A DNA stretch of 64,000 nucleotides from positions 1 through 64,000 of the forward strand of contig JAFGFI010000320.1 in the NCBI GenBank assembly GCA_016931185.1, read 5' to 3'. Under the pieces are notes generated by a model. That model was not told where the DNA came from, ran no database searches, and saw nothing but the letters and a program-made list of their open reading frames with translations. Of this stretch, positions 25,317 to 34,128 are shown piece by piece. How positions within the stretch are numbered: the first letter of the stretch is position 1; every line of letters begins with the position of its first letter. Source of the stretch: Anaerolineae bacterium. Lineage in GTDB: Bacteria; Chloroflexota; Anaerolineae; B4-G1; SLSP01. Both the position numbers and the translations under genes were made by a program.

Positions 25317-28300
25317 TGAGACAAGGAAGCGGAAAAGAGAAACAACGGATTGCGCTCAACACACTGCGGCGCGTGCTGCGCTATGAACCCAATACCATCC
25401 AACGAATGCAAGACTTACTCACAGCAACTGCATCTCATCTACCGCGTATCATCGCGCGCCGTGTGATTGCCGCGCCCAACCATGGCCCGTTGGCAGTTCC
25501 GATAGAGGGAACCGTTGTCTTTGCCGATATTGAAGGATTCACCCCTCTCTCTGAACGTTTTGCCGAGGCAGCAGCCAAGTCCGGCGCGGGGGCGACCGTC
25601 GGCGCGGAAGAACTTACCGAACTTGTCAACCGGTTCCTGGACATTCTCATCACCACCACCATCCCCTATGGCGGCGACATTCAGAAATTCGGTGGGGATG
25701 CCGGTATGTTGCTCTTTACCGGGTCACAACACGCACTGCGGGCTGCCATTGCTTCCCTCAAAGTACAGGAAGCAATGGCAGCCCAAATGGGCGAGGTTAA
25801 GACATCTCTGGGACAATTCCCCTTGCGCATCTCCATCGGGATGGGGTCCGGACGCATGGTCGGAATGGGGTTGGGCAACCAGGCAGGCCGCGAGTGGTTA
25901 ATTACCGGCCCACCACTGAGGGCTATGGGGCACGCCCAGGATATCGCACCTTCAGGAGGTGTGGTGCTAGACACTAGCTCTGCTGAAGATGTTTGCGGTA
26001 CATCACTGGTGTGTGAACCATTAGAAGAGGCTAAACTTTTTCTGGTCAGGGAAGTCCTTGTAGCCTCCGAGAATCATCCCCTGGACTTACTACCCTCCCC
26101 ACCCCAGGTACAAAATACAGAGCGATTGAATTGGCTGCTCTCGCGGATGGATGCGCTAACACCCTACCTCACCCCTGGTCTACTGGAACGGCTAACCACT
26201 GCCACCGATCCTAACACCGTCCAACAGTGGAGCGATCATCGACAGGTCACCATCCTTATGCTCTCATTGACCGGATTTCCTGATCTCAGCATCTATTGGG
26301 ATCGTCCAGAAGCCCTACAACGCGCAGTCAATGAACCCAATCAAATTTTCACCCACGCACGGGATATCATCCAGCACTACGATGGCGTAGTGAACAAAAT
26401 CGGGGCATCCCCCAAGGGCGCGTATCTGATGGTATTATTTGGCGCGCCGAAAGCACATGAAGATGATCCCTTGCGAGCAGTGCTGGCCGCACTGGAGTTG
26501 CAGGCCCAATCTGACATACCGTTACGCATTGGCATCAATACAGGCTTCGTATTCGCCGGGGATGTGGGCACAGTCGACCGTCGTGAGTATACGGTTATGG
26601 GGGATGCGGTGAACCTGGCACACCGGTTGATGTCTGCCTGTCATCCAGGCGAGATCTGGCTTGGACCGGATACAGCACACCATCCTATTATCCAGCGACG
26701 AGTGACCGGGAGCGAGGGTCTCCCTCAGACCCTCAAAGGCAAAAAACAACCCATTACGCCTTTCATAGCGCGGGAAGTTCGGCAAAGCCTGGCAGGAACA
26801 GAAGCCGAAGACCTTCCCCTCATCGGGCGCGAAAGCGAACTCGCACTGTTGCGCGCCGCGCTAGATAAATTGATCATAGGGCAAGGACAAACCACATTCA
26901 TCCATGGTGCAGCCGGTATGGGTAAAACGCGCCTGGTACACGAAATTGCAGAACAGGCCCAAAAACTTGGAGTTCCTGTCTATCTAGGCGCGGCCCCTTC
27001 TTATGGTTCCCACCTGCCTTATGCTGCCTGGAACGCGCCGTTACGCGCGCTCTTGGGTATGGATAAGATACAAGATGCCGCGCAGGCCACACACCTGCAA
27101 GCCCAACTGTCACATTATCAATTAGCAGACTGGGCCGCACTCCTGGCGCCTGTGGTTGGGCTGGAAATCTCGCCATCCCCGGAGATCGCAGCCCTCACAC
27201 CTGCTATGCGCGAGCAACAACGTCAAATCGTCTTGCGCACACTCTGGGAACGCGTCACTGAAAAAACACCATGTGTGCTTATTTTGGAAAATGCACAATG
27301 GATGCCCAACGCCACATTGACCCTGGTAGATGTACTCATTAAATCGGAGAGCAAGTTCCCTTTGTTATTCATTATTACGTGCCGGGATATCTCCGAACTC
27401 GCAGAACGCTGGCATGACCAACCCAACATGCTTGACCTTGTCTTAGAACCACTGCCCAAGCGTACCATTTATACCCTGGCCCGTAGTGTGGCCCGCGCGC
27501 ACCATCTACCGCGTGAGGTGGAGTGGTGGATTGCAAAACGCGGCGCCGGCGTCCCCCTCTTCACGATTGAGGCAGTGCGCACACTTGTAGCTTCCGGTGT
27601 TATAGCGCGCGGCGACGGAGATTGGCAACTGGTACAACCTCTTGAAACGGCCCCTCTACCTGAAACAGCGTATGGGCTACTCCAAAGCCGCATAGATCAA
27701 TTGGAACCTCCGAGCCGCCACCTGCTCCGCTCCGCCACTGTGGTGGGTGAACAAATGACCGTGCCCATGTTAGTTGCGGGTTATGGTGAGGAATCCCGCC
27801 CGGCCGTTGAACGCCGGCTCAAACACCTTTCTCCCCTGGGTTTAGTTACCGGCGACGAAGAAGGGCAAACGCTGGTGTTCCGGCAGCCATTGATCCGTGA
27901 AGTTGCCTACCGGGGCCTGCCTTTCCGCATCCGGCGACTGATTCACCAACGGCTGGCCGACTACCTTGATCAATACCGGGAACAAGCAACTTCCAACTGG
28001 ATGGCGTTGTTGGCCTACCATGCATTTGAGGGTGAAAAATGGGAATTGGCCATCCAAGCAAATCTGGAATTGGGGAAACGATCTATCAACAACTATCTGA
28101 CCGACCAAACTCTCCAGGCATTTCAGCGCGTGCTGGATGCCCTGGATGCCGGGCAAATCCATAATGCCACACTGCGCGCCGAAGCCCACCATAATCTAGG
28201 AGAAACGCTAACCATTACCGGCCAGTACGAGCAAGCACTGGCACACCTGGCACAGGCGCGCGCCCATCTGCCACAATATCCTCAAAATGATGATATAACG

Positions 28301-29482
28301 CAATTAGCTCACATCGAATATCACACAGCTTCAATATTAGAGGCACAGGGACAATACCAGGCCGCTTTTGACATCGTCCAACGTGGTCTGGCACTGCCGG
28401 GGATCACAGAAACTCTGGAAGGGGCGCGTCTCTATCTGATGGGCGCAGGATTACATCACCGTCAGGGGAACTACACGCAAGAAGAAAAATGGGCAGAGCG
28501 GTGCGCGATGTTAGCCACCAAAATAGCCAATGATGAAGCCCTTCGTATCCAGGCCAGAGCTTTCTACTTGCTTGCTTACCTGGCTTCTTTACAGGGCGAT
28601 ACAGTCCGTGCCCTGGCGCTAGGTCAGGAAAGCGTCATGGTTTACCAAAGATTGCAGGACATCCTTGGTGAAATGGACGCTCGTAACAACATGTTGGCCG
28701 TGTACCTACGCTCAAGCCAATGGGCTAAAGCTGTGGAACATGGCGAGATAGCCCTGTCATTGGCCACGCGCATCCATCACACCGAAGGGCAGGCGCGCAT
28801 ATCGGCCAACCTGGGCGAAGTCTACCGGTATCAGGGTAAACTCACCGCCGCGCGCGACGCCTACCAGCGTACCCTCAAAATCACACAAGATAAAGGTATC
28901 ACTTATGGCGAGGCACTGATGGAAAATAATTTAGCCGCAGTTGCCCTGCAAGAAGCAAAATGGGAGGAAGCTGCACAACGGTTGGATAGAGCAGCATATC
29001 TATTCGAAAAAATCGGAGCCAAGGGAATGTTGCCCGAATTACACCGGCAATGGGGAGAACTATATTTGGCACAGGGACGCCTTACTGAGGCCCTGAATGT
29101 AGGAGAAATTTCACTAACTCTAGGACGAGAACAAGGGGCCAACCGGGAGATCGGACGCACACAGACGTTCCTGGCAAAAGTTCACCTTGAACTCCAACAA
29201 CATACCCAGGCGCAAAATATTCTCGCAGAAGCCCTCAACACTCTACATGAAGTCGAAGATTACTATGGGGAAGCTCAAGCAACCATGCTCGCAGCACGTG
29301 TCGCTCATGCATATCAAAACAAGGCACTTCCCATCTTAGAAAAAGCTATCTTACTGTTTGAACAATTAGGAGCAGCGTGGGACTTAGAACGCGCGCGCGC
29401 TTTACACAATCAGTGGGTGTATGACCAGAGCACAACGCGCGCCCAATCCAACACATTAAAGGAGGATGGAGATGAAACCTGA
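25307..29482 (+). CDS. Dual cyclase-homology / AAA ATPase / TPR signalling protein
   Basis: 1391 aa. A first class III cyclase domain (about 65-240) has both metal aspartates (FADIEGFT, Asp74; FGGDAGMLLF, Asp131). A second (about 310-480) is degenerate at these sites (LMLSLTGF, GASPKGAYL) but keeps GDAVNLAHRLMSAC. Next is an AAA_16/STAND-like ATPase (P-loop HGAAGMGKT about 532-541; region start LPLIGRESELALL) and about ten C-terminal TPR units. The two cyclase domains could form one composite site, as in mammalian enzymes. The same domain order occurs in large regulators of Chloroflexota and cyanobacteria. ATG at 25307 or at 25316; both overlap the previous stop. It overlaps the secreted peptidase gene by 11 bases. 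Confidence 0.85.
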   Translation: MEVMRQGSGKEKQRIALNTLRRVLRYEPNTIQRMQDLLTATASHLPRIIARRVIAAPNHGPLAVPIEGTVVFADIEGFTPLSERFAEAAAKSGAGATVGAEELTELVNRFLDILITTTIPYGGDIQKFGGDAGMLLFTGSQHALRAAIASLKVQEAMAAQMGEVKTSLGQFPLRISIGMGSGRMVGMGLGNQAGREWLITGPPLRAMGHAQDIAPSGGVVLDTSSAEDVCGTSLVCEPLEEAKLFLVREVLVASENHPLDLLPSPPQVQNTERLNWLLSRMDALTPYLTPGLLERLTTATDPNTVQQWSDHRQVTILMLSLTGFPDLSIYWDRPEALQRAVNEPNQIFTHARDIIQHYDGVVNKIGASPKGAYLMVLFGAPKAHEDDPLRAVLAALELQAQSDIPLRIGINTGFVFAGDVGTVDRREYTVMGDAVNLAHRLMSACHPGEIWLGPDTAHHPIIQRRVTGSEGLPQTLKGKKQPITPFIAREVRQSLAGTEAEDLPLIGRESELALLRAALDKLIIGQGQTTFIHGAAGMGKTRLVHEIAEQAQKLGVPVYLGAAPSYGSHLPYAAWNAPLRALLGMDKIQDAAQATHLQAQLSHYQLADWAALLAPVVGLEISPSPEIAALTPAMREQQRQIVLRTLWERVTEKTPCVLILENAQWMPNATLTLVDVLIKSESKFPLLFIITCRDISELAERWHDQPNMLDLVLEPLPKRTIYTLARSVARAHHLPREVEWWIAKRGAGVPLFTIEAVRTLVASGVIARGDGDWQLVQPLETAPLPETAYGLLQSRIDQLEPPSRHLLRSATVVGEQMTVPMLVAGYGEESRPAVERRLKHLSPLGLVTGDEEGQTLVFRQPLIREVAYRGLPFRIRRLIHQRLADYLDQYREQATSNWMALLAYHAFEGEKWELAIQANLELGKRSINNYLTDQTLQAFQRVLDALDAGQIHNATLRAEAHHNLGETLTITGQYEQALAHLAQARAHLPQYPQNDDITQLAHIEYHTASILEAQGQYQAAFDIVQRGLALPGITETLEGARLYLMGAGLHHRQGNYTQEEKWAERCAMLATKIANDEALRIQARAFYLLAYLASLQGDTVRALALGQESVMVYQRLQDILGEMDARNNMLAVYLRSSQWAKAVEHGEIALSLATRIHHTEGQARISANLGEVYRYQGKLTAARDAYQRTLKITQDKGITYGEALMENNLAAVALQEAKWEEAAQRLDRAAYLFEKIGAKGMLPELHRQWGELYLAQGRLTEALNVGEISLTLGREQGANREIGRTQTFLAKVHLELQQHTQAQNILAEALNTLHEVEDYYGEAQATMLAARVAHAYQNKALPILEKAILLFEQLGAAWDLERARALHNQWVYDQSTTRAQSNTLKEDGDET

Positions 29483-32400
29483 CACACGTATGATGTTAGC
29501 TGTATTAGGAGCAGTTATGCTGATGGGGTTAGGACTGCTGGCAAGTGGGTCCACACCGGCGCAAACTGCGCCGGAAATTTCGATAATGGAAACCGATATT
29601 CAGGGGTTTACGGCCTTTATTCCCCCTTACAGTCAAGGCCAATGTGCTATCCCCTACTACACGATCGAACCTGGACGATTACCAACTTCTATCCACATTA
29701 TGAACCCCTCCCCTCTCACAACCACTGCGACGCTCTATCTGTGGGGAATGGATGGAGGCAATTGGCGTGATGCCTCGGCGGTACTTCCGATTGAGATAGC
29801 GGGTTATGGCAGTGCTGTTATCTCGCCCGACATCATGCGGGAAGTATTGCCTTCGGGTGTCGTTTCTGGAAGTGGATTCCTAACCTCGACCGCCACAGTC
29901 GTTTGCCTGATTAGACAAACACCAGATGCAAGCTCTCCTTCTTACTATGTAGCATATACACCTAAATATGCTGGCATAGAAAATGTCCTGATCTATCCGT
30001 GGGTAGGGCAACTGCCGGGGCGGATGGATCTCACACCGCGTGTCTACCTTCAAAATACCAGCCCCGAAACTACCACTGCCTATTTGTATCTTTACCTGGC
30101 CGACACGCTGATTGATACACCGACACTTACATTGCGTTCTCACGAGACAGTAATCTACGATCCGATCCTGGCAAGTGGGGGCACGTTGAGTAACCAACCG
30201 GGAGTCCTCGAAATAAGTGGGGAGATCGCCAGCTACATGACATTAGTCAATGTTGATGGCCTTCCCGTTGAAGCCTGGGCGCCAGTGCGCCAGAGTTCTA
30301 GCGGAGAAAAATTATCTATCCCTAGTGTTATTAACTTACCGGACAGTATTCAAACAGAGTTCTGGGTTACACAGGGTTCATATAACGGGGCGACATTAAC
30401 TCAGACTCATACTTCATATTATAATGTAAACGGGGATTGGATTTCTACTACAGCGAACATACCCCTTCCAGTCTATACACCTCAGCGTGTGCCCCTGATA
30501 GACGCGTTTGAAATGGGCAGCCTGGATTACGTAGACAGTAGTATGCTCTGGCCTCCACTTTATGGACACGTTTTTGAAAGGCTCTATACAGACACAACAG
30601 GAAAAGATCTGGCCGGTTATACCGTCGCTGAATTGTGGGAAATGCAAAACAGTATGTTCTATCTTCCCACAGTCCACCGCTATCCTGACGCAGCTACTTC
30701 CTATTGGGTCTATAATCCAAACGATATCGCCGTTACTGCTACATTAACTATCTTTGATACGCAAGGACGCGTGCGCATGAGCCGGCAGAAAACTATTCCC
30801 CCACTAGGAAGTATATTATGGGATCAAACCGAAATGCCTGTGTTAGGAATGGGATTTAAGGGGAGTGGAACCATTGCCACCAGTGATATGTATACTTATT
30901 TGATGGTCGTAGGTTATGAACGCAGCACGGACCATAGTGGCACAAATCTGGATCCTAACGAATTCAATGACACTCCTAACCGCGCAACCCCCCTCACACT
31001 GCCGGGAACACAAACCGGCTATATTGAATGGCAATGGGATCGGGATTGGTTTGTCTTTAACGTACCGACACCCTCACTTATTACGGCGACTCTCTACAAT
31101 CTCCCAGAAGACTTCGACCTCATTGTAGCCCCACACCCCAGTTTACTCCCACGGCTGTCCACCAAGCAAACCCTCGGTTATCTGGATGATACCGCGCAGG
31201 AAAATGAAGAGGGTTATATTGAAAGCATTGGAGAATGGTCATCTATTGGAGAGTGGTCCTCTATCGGAGAATGGTCCTCTATCGGAGAATGGTCATCCAT
31301 CGGAGAGTGGTCCTCTATCGGGGAATGGTCGTCCATTGGGGAATGGTCGTCCATCTCAGCAAACTCATCAACTATCACAGAAATAGTCAGGTTTGTGGCA
31401 CTGCGCCCCGGTGATTATTATGCACTGGTAATCCCGGCAAACGCCAATACCGTCTCAGATTCCCCTTATACGCTATACGTAGAGGCTTCTCCCCTACCGG
31501 ATATACAATGCACATGGAAAAGCACAATATCCCCTACGCTTAATATATCCCCCTATCTCGGTGACTCAGTCACACCCTTCAGTCCTACGCTCACGCTCAT
31601 CCTCTACAATCCTACGCGACTGGCACAAACTTATGGGACTGAAGCATTAAACACACTCACCCCTACCCTACAGGCCCTGGCCGATCACCCCAATGTACGC
31701 GGGTTACTCTACCCGGTTGAGTATAATGCCACGGTCGCGAATCTTTATACGATGTGGAACACATCGTATTGCAATCCATTATCGGCAAACGATGTCGTTG
31801 AGGCCATTCGCTACCATATTATCTCCCCCACCCTGGCGACTTACCCCACCCTGCGCTTTATCACCCTCGTTGGCAACGATGAACAAGTCCCCCTCTATCG
31901 CCAATTTGATCTCGCCACCATCGCCAATGAGCAACAATTTACGCCTAGCAGTGCGGTCAGTCCTACCAGTGCGCTCTATGCCGCTACCCGGTGGGGATTC
32001 TATTTGACCGACGATGCTTACAGCACATCCCCTGGCACAGAACTGGGCTGGCGTGGGCATTACTTCTGGCGCCCTAGTAAAGCAGCAGGACGGCTCCTCG
32101 AAACTCCGGCGGAAATCGAGACACAGATCACCACCTTTTTAGCGCGTGATGGACAACTCAACAGTGCGGATGGACTGGTCACAGGTTACGATTTTCTTTC
32201 GGATGCAGCAACCGAGATCGCCAGTACCCTCGCGCAAATGCAGGGGACACGGCCTACACAACTTATCGGCGAAGCATGGACTGCCGACAGATTGCGAAAC
32301 AACTGGCCCAACAGCCTTGACGCCCCCGATCTTAGTTCAATTAACGCGCACTTTGAACACTGGCGCGCACTGCCCGCCACCACAACGACCGGTATCTTCT

Positions 32401-33665
32401 ACAATACAGACATCGTCAATGCCACCGCCGCACTCTCCGGCACACTAGCCTGGTCAATGGGATGTCATGCCGGTTACAATGTCCCCGATGTAGTGGCTTC
32501 GAAGGCGGAAACTACGCCAGACTTTCCACAGGCCTTAGCCCAAAAGGGTGCGGTCTGGCTGGCAAACACCGGTTATGGCTACGGCACCGACGATGCTATT
32601 GCCGGGTCCGAACGCCTAATGCTTTACTTCACCCAGGAACTGGGTCGCTCCGGCCAGATTGCGATCGGTGAAGCGGCGCGCCATGCAAAAGTGCGTTATC
32701 TGCGCACGTTGCCCCCTGGTGGGCTGACACCCTATGACGCTAAAGCTATTATGGAAGCTACACTCTATGGCTTACCTATGTACACCGTGCAGGTTCCGAA
32801 TCCGCTCCCTACCACAGTTTACCGACCACCCATTACACTAACAAAAGGCTCACAACATCTTCTAGGTACACACCTGCGTACACTTGAAATTCAACTAGAA
32901 CCCGATCTACAACTACGTACCGGCGAAAATGGAACTTATTTTGGCCTGGGACGGGATTCCCTGGCATGGTCGCATGGTACCGTAGGGCGACCCTTGCTGC
33001 CTTCTGCTGCGATCCCGGTGCCGGAAGTAGGTACGCTTGAATGGATACCCAAGAATACCCTCTTACTCTCGGCAGCTCTCGCCCCTCATGCAATTGACCC
33101 CATTATCGTGCGTCCCGTCACCGACACTGCACGCGCTGAACCGGAACTACAGCGAAGTCTGGGGTGGCTTTCTCCTCGCATCTTTACCATTAACAAAACC
33201 GACCCGGACGCACCACAGATTGCAGCTACCTTTGCACTCTTTAATGCAAAGACCCAGGAATTACGCCTGTTAGAAACGGCTAACATAGAGGTATTCTACA
33301 CGCGCGGCGAGAGTGAAGACAACAACGCGCCCATCATCCTGGCAGCTCAAGGGGAACGGATACCCAACACGTCCAATGTGGAATTATACGCCAATGTAGA
33401 AGATGCTGAGACATATATCACGCAAGTTTACTTCACCTTCATCACAGCACAACAGATATGGAGTGTACCACTAGCCCATGATTTGACCGACCCCACCGGA
33501 CAAGGGTGGGAAGGTGAAGCTAACGATATTCCTAAAGATGCACGTTATATCTTACAAGCAGTAGATGCAGCGGGGAATGTCGCACTCGCGACGGAGAGAG
33601 GATCCTATATAGCATTACAAGAGGAGACAACCTACCTTTACCTTCCCCTCATTGTACGACAGTAA
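29472..33665 (+). CDS. Secreted clan-CD (C25/gingipain-like) peptidase with SIGEWS repeats
   Basis: 1397 aa. N-terminal signal peptide (MMLAVLGAVMLMGLGLLASG). About 500 residues of beta-rich repeats follow, then a PPC-type domain (NEFNDTPNRATPLTLPGTQT ... DRDWFVFNV) interrupted by seven SIGEWS repeats (residues 586-627). The peptidase region starts near residue 690; ITLVGNDEQVPLYR, His residues in NAHFEHW (960/963) and Cys998 in SMGCHAGYNVPD are spaced as in gingipain-type clan CD enzymes, followed by VWLANTGYGYGT. The end TTYLYLPLIVRQ matches the YLP tail of the protein at 1-2328. ATG at 29472 has GGAGG six bases upstream and lies inside the cyclase gene's end. Confidence 0.8.
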   Translation: MKPDTRMMLAVLGAVMLMGLGLLASGSTPAQTAPEISIMETDIQGFTAFIPPYSQGQCAIPYYTIEPGRLPTSIHIMNPSPLTTTATLYLWGMDGGNWRDASAVLPIEIAGYGSAVISPDIMREVLPSGVVSGSGFLTSTATVVCLIRQTPDASSPSYYVAYTPKYAGIENVLIYPWVGQLPGRMDLTPRVYLQNTSPETTTAYLYLYLADTLIDTPTLTLRSHETVIYDPILASGGTLSNQPGVLEISGEIASYMTLVNVDGLPVEAWAPVRQSSSGEKLSIPSVINLPDSIQTEFWVTQGSYNGATLTQTHTSYYNVNGDWISTTANIPLPVYTPQRVPLIDAFEMGSLDYVDSSMLWPPLYGHVFERLYTDTTGKDLAGYTVAELWEMQNSMFYLPTVHRYPDAATSYWVYNPNDIAVTATLTIFDTQGRVRMSRQKTIPPLGSILWDQTEMPVLGMGFKGSGTIATSDMYTYLMVVGYERSTDHSGTNLDPNEFNDTPNRATPLTLPGTQTGYIEWQWDRDWFVFNVPTPSLITATLYNLPEDFDLIVAPHPSLLPRLSTKQTLGYLDDTAQENEEGYIESIGEWSSIGEWSSIGEWSSIGEWSSIGEWSSIGEWSSIGEWSSISANSSTITEIVRFVALRPGDYYALVIPANANTVSDSPYTLYVEASPLPDIQCTWKSTISPTLNISPYLGDSVTPFSPTLTLILYNPTRLAQTYGTEALNTLTPTLQALADHPNVRGLLYPVEYNATVANLYTMWNTSYCNPLSANDVVEAIRYHIISPTLATYPTLRFITLVGNDEQVPLYRQFDLATIANEQQFTPSSAVSPTSALYAATRWGFYLTDDAYSTSPGTELGWRGHYFWRPSKAAGRLLETPAEIETQITTFLARDGQLNSADGLVTGYDFLSDAATEIASTLAQMQGTRPTQLIGEAWTADRLRNNWPNSLDAPDLSSINAHFEHWRALPATTTTGIFYNTDIVNATAALSGTLAWSMGCHAGYNVPDVVASKAETTPDFPQALAQKGAVWLANTGYGYGTDDAIAGSERLMLYFTQELGRSGQIAIGEAARHAKVRYLRTLPPGGLTPYDAKAIMEATLYGLPMYTVQVPNPLPTTVYRPPITLTKGSQHLLGTHLRTLEIQLEPDLQLRTGENGTYFGLGRDSLAWSHGTVGRPLLPSAAIPVPEVGTLEWIPKNTLLLSAALAPHAIDPIIVRPVTDTARAEPELQRSLGWLSPRIFTINKTDPDAPQIAATFALFNAKTQELRLLETANIEVFYTRGESEDNNAPIILAAQGERIPNTSNVELYANVEDAETYITQVYFTFITAQQIWSVPLAHDLTDPTGQGWEGEANDIPKDARYILQAVDAAGNVALATERGSYIALQEETTYLYLPLIVRQ
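31227..31352 (+). repeat. Seven 18-bp tandem repeats encoding SIGEWS
   Basis: Seven units of ATH-GGR-GAR-TGG-TCN-TCY, all translating to I-G-E-W-S-S. Every difference between units is synonymous. Confidence 0.97.
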
Positions 33666-33707
33666 AACGAGTAGGGGAGCAGGGAGGCAGGGAGCGCAGG
33701 AGAGAGG

Positions 33708-33742
33708 GAGCAGAGGAGATAGAATAAGCACCTCTGCTCCCT
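33708..33742 (+). terminator. Hairpin after the peptidase gene
   Basis: GGGAGCAGAGG and CCTCTGCTCCC are perfect 11-bp inverted arms around a ~13-nt loop, 42 bases after the stop. No strong T-run follows. Confidence 0.5.
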
Positions 33743-33764
33743 TGCGCTTCTGCTCCTGTATATG

Positions 33765-33875
33765 GTAGCCGAGGTTTCCATACCCCGTCTTGGGAGCCGG
33801 TTATAGACCATGCGCTATGGAAAGCGCGGCTACAGGAGACGGTAATGAAGAACGCGCTATGGAAAGTGCGGCTAC
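33765..33875. repeat. Cluster of three GTAG-headed REP-like palindromes
   Basis: The first unit (33765-33787, GTAGCCGAGGTTTCCATACC then CCG) is on the plus strand. Units at 33812-33833 and 33853-33875 are inverted, ending GCGGCTAC. The segment 33763-33833 is close to the reverse complement of 13289-13358. Confidence 0.7.
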
Positions 33876-33902
33876 ATCCGGGCGAAATGCGAAACTTTGC
33901 GG

Positions 33903-33997
33903 AGATTGGGCCAGTTTATTAAAATCGTGCATACCGCGCGATTTAGGTTAACTATTGGCCCCACAGCAGATAGCACGGGCTAAAACTGGCCCAATCT
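33903..33997. repeat. 93-95-bp inverted-repeat element, copy 2
   Basis: Same AGATTGGGCCAGTTT and AAACTGGCCCAATCT ends as copy 1 at 13408-13500, with a nearly identical interior and shared flanks (TTGCGG on the left; GAGCCGGTGCTG on the right). Confidence 0.8.
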
Positions 33998-34045
33998 GAG
34001 CCGGTGCTGCAAAACTTTGACGTCCACTCTTCTGCGTCTTTTCAA

Positions 34046-34091
34046 TTGGCAAGAAATACGTCTTGTGCTACACTGAATAGGGGAATTCCCC
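34046..34091 (+). promoter_or_regulatory. Promoter of the BMP transporter operon with palindrome at the start site
   Basis: TTGGCA (34046-34051), 17-bp spacer, TACACT (34069-34074). A perfect 12-bp palindrome GGGGAATTCCCC (34080-34091) covers the predicted start site and could be an operator. Confidence 0.6.
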
Positions 34092-34128
34092 CCAAAAAAA
34101 TCGTTTCCATTATCAATAAGGAGGAGCT

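Larger units (their letters stand above)
33666..34128. other. Intergenic region with terminator, REP cluster, inverted-repeat element and promoter
   Basis: No gene is seen. In order: a purine-rich stretch with a GGGAGCAGAGG/CCTCTGCTCCC hairpin (33708-33742), three GTAG palindromes (33765-33875), the 93-bp element copy 2 (33903-33997) and the BMP operon promoter (34046-34091). Confidence 0.75.

Noticed and set aside
31227..31352. CRISPR-like tandem repeats
   Set aside because: Contiguous 18-bp units without spacers, in frame in a large gene; synonymous-only variation shows a protein repeat.
31186..31386. 66-aa plus-strand ORF with repeated ESGPLSENG-type sequence
   Set aside because: It is the shifted frame of the SIGEWS repeat inside the peptidase gene; no start signal of its own.
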